Below are positions 13,008 through 21,940 of a stretch of 64,000 nucleotides of DNA, in pieces; the first letter of the stretch is position 1, and each line of letters starts with the position of its first letter. The position numbers and the translations under genes are program-made. Source of the DNA: Hysterangium stoloniferum (lineage: Eukaryota > Basidiomycota > Agaricomycetes > Hysterangiales > Hysterangiaceae); the NCBI GenBank assembly GCA_015178975.1, contig WHVD01000035.1, positions 186,001 to 250,000 of the forward strand. The letters are read 5' to 3'. The notes beneath the pieces are model-generated. The model saw only the letters and a program-made list of their open reading frames with translations, did not search any database and had not been told where the DNA came from.

Positions 13008-13766
13008 CTAGTCGCAACGCACGGCGAGGTTGTTGAACTGGACGATGTAATCGGTGATGCGCTGAGTGTCTTTCATTTTGAGATTAGAAAGCGCGGTTTC
13101 GGCATCGCCGGTTTGGTTGTAGGGACCGAAGTTGGTTTCGAGTTCCTCGACAAAGGCATCCCAATCGTGAAGCCAATCGGGGTCTTCAGAGGTGAGGCCA
13201 GAGAATGCGGGTTCAAACCAGGCTGCTGCGGAATCCTTAAGGTACGAGAGTGCGAAGTTTACCTTTCGGTCATCCGTTATGAATGCAGCCGGTCGGTCCC
13301 AAAAGTTGAATCGACATTGCATAAGGAATGTCGGCAATTTCTTCGGGTTTGAGCCAGTGAATGGCTCGGGTTTGTTGACTCGGGTTTGCCCAGGTTCCTT
13401 TTCCTTGATATTGCTTTTAAGGAATTCGTTAAGGGATCCTAGAGTACCTGAAAACAATTCCCATGTCTCTTCAGGGTCGAGAGCCGGTTTCTTTTTTGTG
13501 GACTTCTTGGAGCCACTAGCCTGAGGTTGGTCACCATCCTCGGGTTCGTGTTCCGAAACTGGTTGATTGTTAATCTCCTCAGTTGCTTCAGGATCAGTTG
13601 CTTCAGTTACTTCTTCAGCATCGCCGGTAATCTCCACAAAGCGAGATTCTTCGGAGGTTTCTGGTAACGGGGTTCTCTGAGTAGCTCGAGCTGTATACAG
13701 GAAAGGAGACTTGAGAGTGGAAGATTCTGCTTCGCCGCTAGGCTTGGCATTTTTCCTCGGAGGCAT
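13008..13766 (-). pseudogene. gag of the Tf1-like element (fossil part)
   Basis: The frame starts at MPPRKNAKPSGEA at 13766, only 39 bases inside the 5' LTR. An acidic Thr/Glu-rich N-terminal part precedes a capsid-like section (INKPEPFTGSNPKKLPTFL-type, then FALSYLKDSAAAWFEP), typical of Gypsy Gag. The knuckle CLLCADPGHRVAAC follows further downstream near 12600. The same start (MPPRRKAHIQES) is seen after the LTR at 21941-23526, so the two elements are relatives. Confidence 0.8.
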
Positions 13767-13791
13767 GATTAAATGGAAAATGTGAGTGTGA

Positions 13792-13802
13792 AATCAGAAT
13801 AT
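13792..13802 (-). promoter_or_regulatory. Self-priming primer-binding site (Tf1 type)
   Basis: In the element's direction the 11 bases ATATTCTGATT stand two bases inside the 5' LTR. They are the exact complement of AATCAGAATAT inside the LTR (14098-14108), which lies about 30 bases after a TATA-like box, where transcription should start. In Tf1 the first 11 bases of the RNA fold back on the primer site to prime reverse transcription; the same pairing is inferred here. No tRNA-type site beginning with TGG is seen. Confidence 0.72.
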
Positions 13803-13804
13803 AC

Positions 13805-14525
13805 TGTTAAGAACTAGAAACTGACTAATGTCGGTGGCCGACGGGGACCGATCGGAAGGACTTGGCTTCAGCTTATGTGCTGCGCCCTCGCAATTTATCC
13901 ATTGGTTGTCCTTAAATTTCAGACGGGCAAAGACTAAATCCTAAGAAGAACCTTTCGGCGAGATACCGATCGGAACCGAGGGACAAGTCAAGTGTCGGGC
14001 CAAGGGGTTGGGGCCGAGAGTGGGCGAGCACACGTGAAGGCGGATGGGGGATTCTTAGTATGAGACTGCTGCAGACGTATGAGGGTATTCTGAGTCGATA
14101 TTCTGATTGCCTAGTAACTACAACTACAGCGGGTTCATATACAAGTAACAGGCATCTAGAAAATACTAATGGGGAGAAGGGCGGAAAACGGTATTAGCAT
14201 TAAGCTTGACTAGGAACGGGAGGTTTATGATTAGTTCGGAGGCCGATGATAACCGAGAATGGAATTACGATAAAAGGAAATAGTTCGAGGACTACAAATA
14301 TAGATAGACATATGTGAAACATAGAGTGGAACGGATCAACATGATGAAAGGGATGTATCAAAGCATAACCAGACAGAAAGGCGTAGTCAGGTTTGATTGA
14401 CCGGAGAGCATACGTCAGCGTCGGGGGACCGACGGCTTCCGAGGTCTCGTCTTATTGACGACATATAACTACGATATACCATCGGGGACCATCGGTGTGT
14501 GAAGGGTTGCGACACAGTCGTAACA
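13805..14525 (-). repeat. 5' LTR of the nested Tf1-like element
   Basis: The LTR is 721 bases. In the element's direction it begins TGTTACGACTGTGTCG and ends TTCTTAACA. A TATA-like sequence (plus strand 14135-14142) lies about 30 bases before AATCAGAATAT (plus strand 14098-14108), the likely transcript start. The shared leader block is at 13858-13892. Confidence 0.92.
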
Positions 14526-14530
14526 CTAAG

Positions 14531-15118
14531 AAGGCGGTCTTCTCGATCATAAACGATTCCATGGAACCTTTTGGAGTAACTCAGAAGGTCCGACAGTCGG
14601 AATGGGATTTTCATAACGCAGTGAGGGATGATCAGGAGGACGAGTCCGACTTTGCACTGCGTCATCCTCAGCTGCTAATCAGTATTGAGGAGGGATATAT
14701 AAAGAAATTTCTAGAGGGATACTCGAAGGACCCAGTCTTCAGAAACCTCTACGCTCTAGATACCCCTTCACCCAATGTGGTTGTTACTCCTTCTCACTAC
14801 TTTGTGGGAGCAAACAGACTCCTGTACTTTCATGACTCGGACTGGAAAAGTCGAGTCTGCATGCCCAAAACCATGACTAACTCTATTTTAAGGTTGGTAC
14901 ATGATAATCCTTTTGAGGGAGCACACGCCGGAGGTCAGTGGTTGTTCAACCTAATGAAATACCGGTTCTTTTGGCCAAAAATGCTGCAAGATTGCGTGTC
15001 GTACGTGCGTACCTGCGACATCTGCCAAAAGACCAAAATTGATCGCACCGCTCGTCAAGGAGCCCTCAGACCTGCCAATGTACCTTTTAGGCCTTTTGAA
15101 GTAGTTTCTATGGATTCG
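14531..15118 (+). pseudogene. Integrase zinc-binding part of the 205-18397 chromovirus (fossil)
   Basis: The chromovirus resumes after the nested element's target duplication. The zinc-binding signature HDNPFEGAHAGGQWLF... with YFFWPKM-type sequence and CDICQKTK (H-H...C-C) is at about 14900-15040. It ends in the first bases of the catalytic core (FRPFEVVSMDS). Confidence 0.78.
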
Positions 15119-15132
15119 AGGTCCTTGAGAAA

Positions 15133-15456
15133 TTGAACCCTCAAGTATTTAGGCTTAAGATTCCCCCGGAGTATCCGATGCATCCAGTCATTAATCGGGA
15201 TCATCTGCGGAAATATCAACCCTCTCCTCCCAACCTAGGTCCAAGACCCCAACTTGAGAACCTAAGAGAGTTGAAATCAGATCATGAAGAATATGAAGTC
15301 AAAGCTATTGTTGGACATAGAAAACAGCAAAATCGTCTGCTATTTAGGGTGCGCTGGAAAGGTTATGGACCCGAAGAGGATTCGTGGTTAAGCAGCACTA
15401 ACCTCAGAAATGCTCCAGCACTTCTGAGGGCATACAAGACGCTGTTCAAAATCTAA
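15133..15456 (+). pseudogene. C-terminal chromodomain part of the 205-18397 chromovirus (fossil)
   Basis: It shows HPVINRDHLRKYQPSP (end of the integrase GPY region), then a chromodomain: EYEVKAIVGHRKQQNRLLFR followed by VRWKGYGPEEDSWL. This places the element among chromoviruses. Confidence 0.78.
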
Positions 15457-15464
15457 CGGGATAT

Positions 15465-17755
15465 ATGCACTCGAGGAATCATCTATTCTATCATTTATTC
15501 CATTTCTTTCGTAACTTCCTTTCAGAAATATCTCAGTCATTCAGTGAGCCATCTCATTGGCTATTATTCTCTTTCATTTTTCCATCCCTCCGGTCGATTG
15601 GGACAACCACTAATTGGTGGCGGACACATTTACCCAAAACCCAGCCACAATTAATGAATTTTATTTAATGACCAACCGAGCGGAGTTTCAATTCAATATA
15701 TATATAAAAGAAGTACACATAAATTCGCATAAATTTTCTTTATCTTTCATACCATGTCCTTCACCTATCTACAGCCCTTCCCTCTATCTTCAACTTCACC
15801 ACTTTATTGTGCTATAATGCTCCCATCCCAACAAAACAAGCAAGTCCTCCCTAAGTTCAAAAAGGTCCTGCAGGCCCCGACAGCCAGTACATCCATGACC
15901 GGTGGGGGATTCATCACCCGCATGCCTCGTACAGACAATGTCGAGAGCAATTGGGGTACCCAAGAATCAACCCCCCTGTTGACTTTCTCCTTTGGTGCTG
16001 AGCCGGGGGGAAATACCAGTATGGATTGGAGTAAGCCATTAGGGCCCTCCCTCAGACCATCATCAGAGGAAGTCGCTGCTACTATGCGGAGGCAGGAAAC
16101 GTTTATGGAAGAACACAACGCAAGGAGGCTCACCCGCAAAAGAGAAAGGCGCGCTGAGTATAGAAGTCAACAGGAGGCGAGGGGAGCAAGAGAAGGAGTC
16201 CCCTCCAAGTGACAGCGGCATGAGGACAGAGCGCAATTCAGAAACAGAGCTTCCGCGCCGATCCTTCCCCCCCCGGGAGAGAAATGGGCCGACTTCGCAG
16301 AGACCGATGATAGCGAGGGTGGGACGCCTTGCATTAGGACGATGGGAACCAAGAGCTGGAAGGAGAAGGAGGGTACCATCTTTTATGACTGGGAACTACT
16401 TCGATGTATTAAGTTGCAACGAATAGTTCTTACCCGAGGGGACGGTCAAACATTGCCCCAGCGAGAAAAGGGATACCGTAGGGGACCAATTGATTTTTCC
16501 TCGGATGAAGATGAGGAGGAAGATGAGAACAGGAATGGTGCGTACAGCATCCGATATCTGGGAGAGGATTGCCACGAAGGGTTCCTCCTCCCGTCAAAAG
16601 TTCGCTTCATAACCAGCGACCCCAACCAAAGACAAACATGGAAACTGTCATCCAAAGTATGGAGGGGACACCGCCCTAGTCAACCGTCACAGGAACGCGA
16701 ACCTTCCACGATTCCAGTCCCACGTCTTTTGCCAACGTCGAGGCCCTCCCATCCTCCTTCCGGCACTCCCTCAGCCCCAATTCTGGTGCCTCGTCTCTCT
16801 CCCTCCCCGAAAGCTGTACCAGTTTCGACCCCACTTCCGCCATCACCGGGTATCCCTCCCGACTCTCCGTATTCATATTGCGTGTCCTTAGGTAGCCCTA
16901 TCCACGACCTTCCACAAGAGCGAATGGATGTCGATTTGGACCCTTCTACACCGGACGTCATCATTCCCATGACAAGCGGAAAGGCGAAGGAGATGCAGAA
17001 GGCCACCACTCCTCTCCGAGAGTGATCCCCTATTCCCATCCCCGACAGCCCGCTTCCCCCCACTGAGCCCGTATCCACCACTTTCTGGATGCGAGTAGCT
17101 GTCAACTACCCTTCCGAACAGTTTCCTGTCAGAAGGGTGCTATCACAGCTAGTGCCGGTACTTCAGCAACCGGTCCTTCACAGGAGCCTTAAGGGTTGTC
17201 GCAGTCTTGCTCCATTGTCAGAGATAATGGAGGATTTCTATCTCTCCTTCGAGGATCTCGCAGAGGGGAAGAACTTTGCGCAAGCAGCTCAGGAGACTAA
17301 ACTCTCTATGTTCCGGCACATCATAGTGGAGCTCCACTGTCTGCCCCCAGACTCAGCGAGTGTCCTCTCTATTGCTGGCTTTGAAGATTTACTCGAGGTC
17401 CTCGTCCTGACGCCTCCCACAGAGACCACTACGCAGCCACACGTTCCTGCCCTGCTACCCGTGTCTTCGTTTCCCCTCCCCAATGCTCCTCTTCTCGTGC
17501 AGATTTCCGCTCTGCCAGTTAGTGTCCGCGCAGTCATTTGTTGCAGAGAGAAAGCCTACAGACGATGGGCCAACTCCTTGTACAGGAATTCTAGTGATTT
17601 GGCTCGGGCGAGAATAGCCGAATCCTTCAGAGTAAAAAGGGAATGATGGGGAAACATCATTTTGGACCTTGGGGGATCCTCACAGGAGGCTTGGGGCGGC
17701 TTCCCAGATGCTCTTCAACACCTTGTATAGCACATCCCTTCGAACTGGGGGGCAC
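15465..17755 (+). other. Extra 3' region of the chromovirus with open frames of unknown function
   Basis: This 2.3-kb stretch between the chromodomain and the 3' LTR is not accounted for by gag-pol. A TATA box (TATATATATAAAAG, 15697-15710) precedes open frames on the sense strand at 15754-16212, 16342-17025 and 17089-17646. They are rich in Pro/Ser/Arg with an acidic run near 16500-16525, then a helical C-terminal part. No domain is recognised. It may be an accessory sense-strand ORF with its own promoter. It is part of the fossil, and the pieces are not joined. Confidence 0.5.
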
Positions 17756-18397
17756 TGTGAAGGGTATGCATATATGCATAATTGGACAGTGGATTAATAT
17801 GCATATTATAGTACTTTATTATCTAGTTTCTATTCCTTTTCTTTAATTCCCTATATCCTTCGAGCATACCCGTATTTCTTAGTTCGAAGTCTTGTGTATA
17901 CCTATGGGCGCTCTCAGCGCCAAAAGACAGACATCTTTTTACCCAGCAGACACCACCTCATAAACGACCCAGACGTCGAATAGTGAGAGGTGTCAAGGGT
18001 AACGTCTCAACTACCTATAAAGGTAGTGTTTTCTCACATACTAACAGACTTTAGACTCAAACCACGAAGGTCGAGTTCCACTCTAAGGTCTTTGCGCTCG
18101 TCGACACTATAGTCGACTCGCGCTACCATCTCTTTACTTTAGATATTCAGCCTCTCGTGATTATCTATTTTACGTCTAGCTACGAGTTGTACCGTAAAGG
18201 TCAACTCTTTCATTCTCTCATTCTAGCCGTCAAGAGCAACTGTACAGTTGCTCTTGTGATGCGTAGCGTGTCTCCTTGCTAGTACTGTCAGTCTAGTAAT
18301 CTACGGTATTGCACTGAACAGTCAATACCCGCTAATAGTAGTTGAATAAACACTACACTTCGTATATTGAACGGTCAGAATCTATCGACTCTTCACA
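17756..18397 (+). repeat. 3' LTR of the 205-18397 chromovirus
   Basis: It has the same length and ends as the 5' LTR and is followed by the target duplication ccaca. A G-rich tract (ACTGGGGGGCAC) lies immediately upstream as the likely polypurine tract. CpG sites in one LTR are often TpG or CpA in the other. Confidence 0.95.
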
Positions 18398-18692
18398 CCA
18401 CATTTCCTGCACCTCCCCATCTTCACTTCCCCACCTTTCTCCTGACACCCATTTTTTCTCAACCATATCCACCAACAGATCATTCAGCTCATCCTTTTCC
18501 TTATCGGTGTACCTTTCAGAAACTGCAATTATGCCAATGCTGACCATTACCTTTCTAAGAACTCATTTTGTTTCCAGAAGTTCCAATTCAACATCCAGAA
18601 CTCTCTTTCTTGGATGTCATTATGGCACTCTAAAGTCTCCTGAACCTTCATCAACTCCAGTCCAATGAATACCATCACATTAATGGTATCTC

Positions 18693-19440
18693 TGTTACAA
18701 CTATGTCACAACCCAAATATAACCAACAACACTATCACCTCAAGTTATCATCATGTCTTCATATTGGCCACCATCGGTAAATCCGACACTGATGTACACC
18801 CTCATGGTGATCAACCCCTGCTACAGCCCCTGTCAAATTATACTCATACTATCTGGTTGTACTCTGATATGTCCCTTTATCCTTTGATGGTCCATTTATT
18901 CTATGTCTCACCTATACCCGTATATACCATGGACTGTTTCCTTTTTTGTAGTTATCACCCTTGGTTATTCATGGCCTCTGACTTTATCATAACCTTCCTG
19001 TTCTTGGTCAAGTTTATTTGTCATTGGGGCTTTTCTGCTCTTCCCTTAGTTAGTATTTTCTAGACACCCATGACTCATATATAAACCCACTGTAATGTAA
19101 CTACTAAGTAATCAGAATATTGACTCAGAACACCCCTAAATATCTCTCATAGTCTCACTCTAAGTATCCACTCTCCACCTCTGCTTGTGCTCACTCACAC
19201 TCAGTTTCTGACCCTCTGACTTTCTGACCCTCTGACTCTCTGACCCAACCCTCAACTTATCCTTCAGCTTCCAACTGGTGACTTACCATGAGGATTGCAT
19301 GACAGGACTAGTTCTCACCTGCCTGAAATTTAAGGACACCCAATGGTAACTTGCAAGGGGGCAGCATAAAAGCTGAAGCCAAGTCCTTCCATTTGGCCTC
19401 CATTGGTCTTCCAACCTTAGTCACCTTTCTGTTCTTAACA
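18693..19440 (+). repeat. Solo LTR of a Tf1-like Gypsy family
   Basis: It runs TGTTACAACTATGTC...TTCTTAACA, 748 bases, with target duplication atctc (18688-18692 and 19441-19445). It contains TATA (ATATATAAACCC), then AATCAGAATAT (19110-19120) and the shared leader block (19351-19386). It is CpG-poor and looks old. It sits inside the antisense accessory ORF of the outer element. Confidence 0.88.
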
Positions 19441-19498
19441 ATCTCTGAGGAGTTCAATGCTGGTATTGTCGACAATGCTTGGCACTGCAGTTTCCATA

Positions 19499-19757
19499 TG
19501 TTAGGGCAACACTAACAAGGCTACCAAAACACAAAAAGAAACAAGAGAGAGAGGGCAAGATAAGGAGTAAGAGAATAGAAGTTCTAATGACTTAAGAATG
19601 TCACACTTGTATTTAGTGGAAATCCTAAGGGTTTGAAACTGGGGTCTAACTATGTACATCTTAGGGTATTTATACTAAAGAGAAAATTAAATAAAGTTAT
19701 TATTGAAGGTTCAAACCTTAGAAGAAAATTAAATAAAGTTAAGTTTTACATTTGACA
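19499..19757 (-). repeat. Short LTR-like repeat, TGTTAGGG family (copy 1)
   Basis: This 259-base repeat begins TGTTAGGGCAACAC and ends TTTGACA, with a possible 4-base target duplication cata (19495-19498 and 19758-19761). A TATA-like TATAAATA on the minus strand suggests the LTR reads leftward. Related copies lie at 38687-38930 (opposite strand) and from 48715. Confidence 0.6.
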
Positions 19758-20444
19758 CATATATGACATGTGATTGTCATTGTGTGGCTGCAAATGGTTA
19801 CTTACCTTTGGACTCAAAGGCCCAGTGTCCTCCTCCTCATCCACTTCATCAGTTTTCCACTGTTGTTTTCCATTATCAGAGACACCTGGAACATTACTGG
19901 TTCACTCACTTTTCTATCCCATTTCTCTTTTAGTCTTTGCTCTTCTGCCTTGGCCTCCTGCCATCTCTCCTCTGCCTCATCCTGCAACCTCTGATCTTCC
20001 ACTATTTTCTGCAACCATTCTTTCCTCTGCTCCTCCTTTTTTTTCTCTGCCTCAATCCACTCCAACTCCTATTTTTCCACCTCTTCTGCCTCTCTCAACT
20101 CCTGCATCAACTCTTTTGCCTCCTCCTCTTGTTGTTGTCTTACCTCCATCCTCTGTCATTTTTGTTGAAGTTCTTCTACTTTCGACATTTCGGCAATTTC
20201 AGCAATTTTAGCTTCTGAATTTTCCAGAGTGGTGGTAAACAAAGGACAATGAATACACATGCAAGTCATGGTTAAAGAAAAGAAAAATTGCTATTTGAAT
20301 ATTTGGAAGTTTTTATACTCAGATCAGCAGCTGAAACTCTCCACTTCCAACCATGCATTTTTTCATAACACATAATGGATAACTGACAGTTCAATGCTCA
20401 GTACTTAATCACCTCTATGGGGCTTCAGCCTAACAGGGAGGTAC

Positions 20445-21004
20445 TGTTGTGACCCATTCCCAGATACTTCAATCTTCCATAATTATCCAACTTTTCCACC
20501 CCAACTCTCCAACCCAACTTTCTGCCCCAACTTCTGACTCAAATTCCAACTATGGAACATTTATAGTTCCCATACTTCCAAACCTCATCCTTGTTCTGTA
20601 TTTGGTAACTTGTCAGTTGACAAGTATTCACTTGTTTACTTGTTGTATTCCCATTTTAGAATACTTACCTTAATGCATCTTATTATGATCCTAGTTTGTA
20701 GTACAATAATGAAAGAACTTATATTAGTTTCTGTGAATCTGTAATTTACCTTAGATCTGATAGTGACTTAGTTTCTTATTCCTTCCTTCTTTCTGTATGC
20801 TTAATATTCAGAACTCTTTGGAACTCTGAATATCCATAATCTTCTGGCATGAATTTCTGTCATTGAAATTAAGGACATCCCAAGTGTTTGTGTAGAGGTG
20901 CAGCACATACACTGAAGCTGACATCCTGACCCTATCCTGAAGTTTCTGGGTTTCTGGTCGTTTCCCAATAGTTCTGGAATAAGTTCCTGACATGGCACTT
21001 AACA
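20445..21004 (+). repeat. 3' LTR of the outer Gypsy element
   Basis: The LTR runs TGTTGTGACCC...CTTAACA. It is preceded by a purine-rich tract (ACAGGGAGG) followed by TAC, as at the inner edge of the 3' LTR of the 7342-14525 element, and so reads as a plus-sense 3' LTR. It contains the shared leader block at about 20889-20931. The right flank is tttgg; the matching flank would lie outside the window. It sits inside an older LTR, whose remainder is 21005-21259. Confidence 0.6.
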
Positions 21005-21259
21005 TTTGGTCCTCCCAGCTGATTGAGCTAAGTGTTGAATTTCATCTCTATTGTACTATCTGCTGTGTTTGAAATACCAGAGCACCCTAACAGTTCATAC
21101 AAGGGTGCAACACATAAGTTGAATCCAAGCTCCACTATATTTACAGAGTCAGACCTCCTGACTAGTACAATCTCTATCATCAGCCCCCCCAATCAGTTCA
21201 TTTCATATTATTGGCCACCCAACTAGAGACCCCTCCTCTTTTTAGCTTAGATCTTAACA
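21005..21259 (+). repeat. Partial LTR (family C) into which the outer Gypsy inserted
   Basis: It is closely related to the reverse complement of the start of 39023-39749 and ends ATCTTAACA. It carries the leader block (21101-21134). The right flank tcatg (21260-21264) is the likely target duplication, because the related stretch at 37842 has this sequence without any LTR. Confidence 0.65.
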
Positions 21260-21368
21260 TCATGACAGAAGGTGATTCACTAACTGACATATTGATTGAT
21301 ACACAAGTACTTCTATTACAAGTCTATTAAACCCTTGTAGATTGTGTATTACAATGAGTCAACTCATG
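21260..21368. repeat. Shared repeat segment (copy 1 of 2)
   Basis: About 105 bases similar to 37842-37946 (TGATTCACT...TTGATTGATACACA...AGTCAACTCAT). It is bounded by the LTR on the left and a Tc1 terminal repeat on the right. The nature of the repeat is unknown. Confidence 0.6.
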
Positions 21369-21370
21369 TA

Positions 21371-21940
21371 CAGTGACTCAAAAAATCCTTCCAATGTTTG
21401 GTACTTCAGATGTATATCCTTGATAACTCAGAGGATAAAAATGCAGAAATATCAAAACTATTTCTGAGCATACCCAAAAATGGATATTACATAATAATAT
21501 TTTAGAGACTGATTCTACACATGTTTAGCTATATACTGTATTTGTTTGAGATTTTTGCTATTTTATCTCCCCTCTGCCAATATGCAAATGTCAAACATTG
21601 AAAAGGTTTTGAGAGTCACTGTAGATTGTGGAAATACAATTTCATTACATAAGCTCCAAATATGGAAATACTACAAATATTTATATATAGGAGACTCATT
21701 GGAAGGGTTTGCTGGCTGCCTTGATGACTATAAATGCTTATAGTCATGTGACCTTGTTGATTGTTCACCTCCAACTGGGTCCTATCAACAAAATCACATG
21801 ATCTCATGTCATGTCACCACATTGTGCTGGAGTATAAATACATGGCCTTTAGCAACTAGCAATGTCCCAATTCCCAAAATGTCCACTTTGTCTCTTGCCA
21901 GCCAGAATCATATTCTCTCACTGCTTTTGATGTGGCCAAA
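21371..21940 (+). mobile_element. Tc1/mariner element, left part (truncated)
   Basis: TA (21369-21370) is followed by a terminal inverted repeat CAGTGACTCAAAAAATCC that continues for about 50 bases. The same repeat, inverted, is found at about 25500-25554, also followed by TA. After a 5' leader with TATA (AGTATAAATAC), the N-terminal transposase region begins near 21850 (CPLCLLPAR / LSLASQNHILSLL in shifting frames). It ends abruptly at 21940 where an LTR has inserted. No DDE catalytic part is found in the window. Confidence 0.72.

Larger units (their letters stand above)
7342..14525 (-). mobile_element. Tf1-like Gypsy element nested in the chromovirus (fossil)
   Basis: This is a minus-strand LTR element flanked by the target duplication ctaag (7337-7341 and 14526-14530). 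In its own direction: 5' LTR (14525-13805), self-priming site (13802-13792), gag from MPPRKNAKPSGEA at 13766, a CX2CX4HX4C knuckle, protease (LIDSGST), RT (YLDDILIFS), RNase H, integrase, C-terminal chromodomain ending at 8783, an accessory ORF on the opposite strand (7644-8650), polypurine tract and 3' LTR (7468-7342). The LTR parts that can be compared differ at only a few CpG-type sites, so it is the youngest large layer here. It is broken at several points. Confidence 0.92.
205..18397 (+). mobile_element. Gypsy chromovirus, 18.2 kb including nested insertions (fossil)
   Basis: This is an LTR retrotransposon with 642-base LTRs (205-846 and 17756-18397) and a 5-base target duplication ccaca (200-204 and 18398-18402). 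Parts in order: 5' LTR, gag with zinc knuckle, aspartic protease, reverse transcriptase, RNase H, integrase zinc-binding domain, a C-terminal chromodomain, a 2.3-kb extra region with open frames, and 3' LTR. It carries a Tf1-like Gypsy (7342-14525) and a MITE (4708-5382); without these it is about 10.3 kb. The LTRs differ at about 15 of 642 positions, all transitions. It is broken, with several interruptions besides the two insertions. It sits in the accessory ORF of an older element. Confidence 0.93.
18403..20270 (-). pseudogene. Antisense accessory ORF of the outer Gypsy element (fossil fragments)
   Basis: Minus-strand coding remnants lie at 19770-20270, 19446-19498 and 18403-18692, with a last piece at 114-204 on the far side of the 205-18397 element. 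The first piece is a highly charged Glu/Lys/Arg-rich coiled coil (for example EAEERWQEAKAEEQRLKEK). Later pieces are helical and acidic, with Trp-rich stretches. A TATA-like box (minus strand, about 20310-20320) lies roughly 45 bases upstream of an ATG at 20270. The layout equals that of the ORF at 7644-8650. The function is unknown. It is broken by insertions and decay, and the pieces are not assembled here. Confidence 0.5.
1..21004 (+). mobile_element. Outer Tf1-like Gypsy LTR element, right part only (fossil)
   Basis: This is the right-hand part of an LTR element whose 5' LTR, gag and pol lie left of the window. Visible parts, left to right: fragments of a minus-strand accessory ORF (114-204, then 18403-20270), a polypurine-type stretch just before 20445, and a 3' LTR at 20445-21004. 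The order of the parts and a conserved block beside the LTR match the 3' end of the element at 7342-14525, which is why I join them as one element. It is interrupted by the 18.2-kb chromovirus 205-18397, a solo LTR and a short LTR-like repeat. It is a broken, CpG-poor and old-looking fossil. The assignment is inference from shared architecture. Confidence 0.6.

Noticed and set aside
19774-20218. Long plus-strand frames rich in Leu/Pro/Ser
   Set aside because: They are shadows of the purine-rich minus-strand coiled coil of the accessory ORF.
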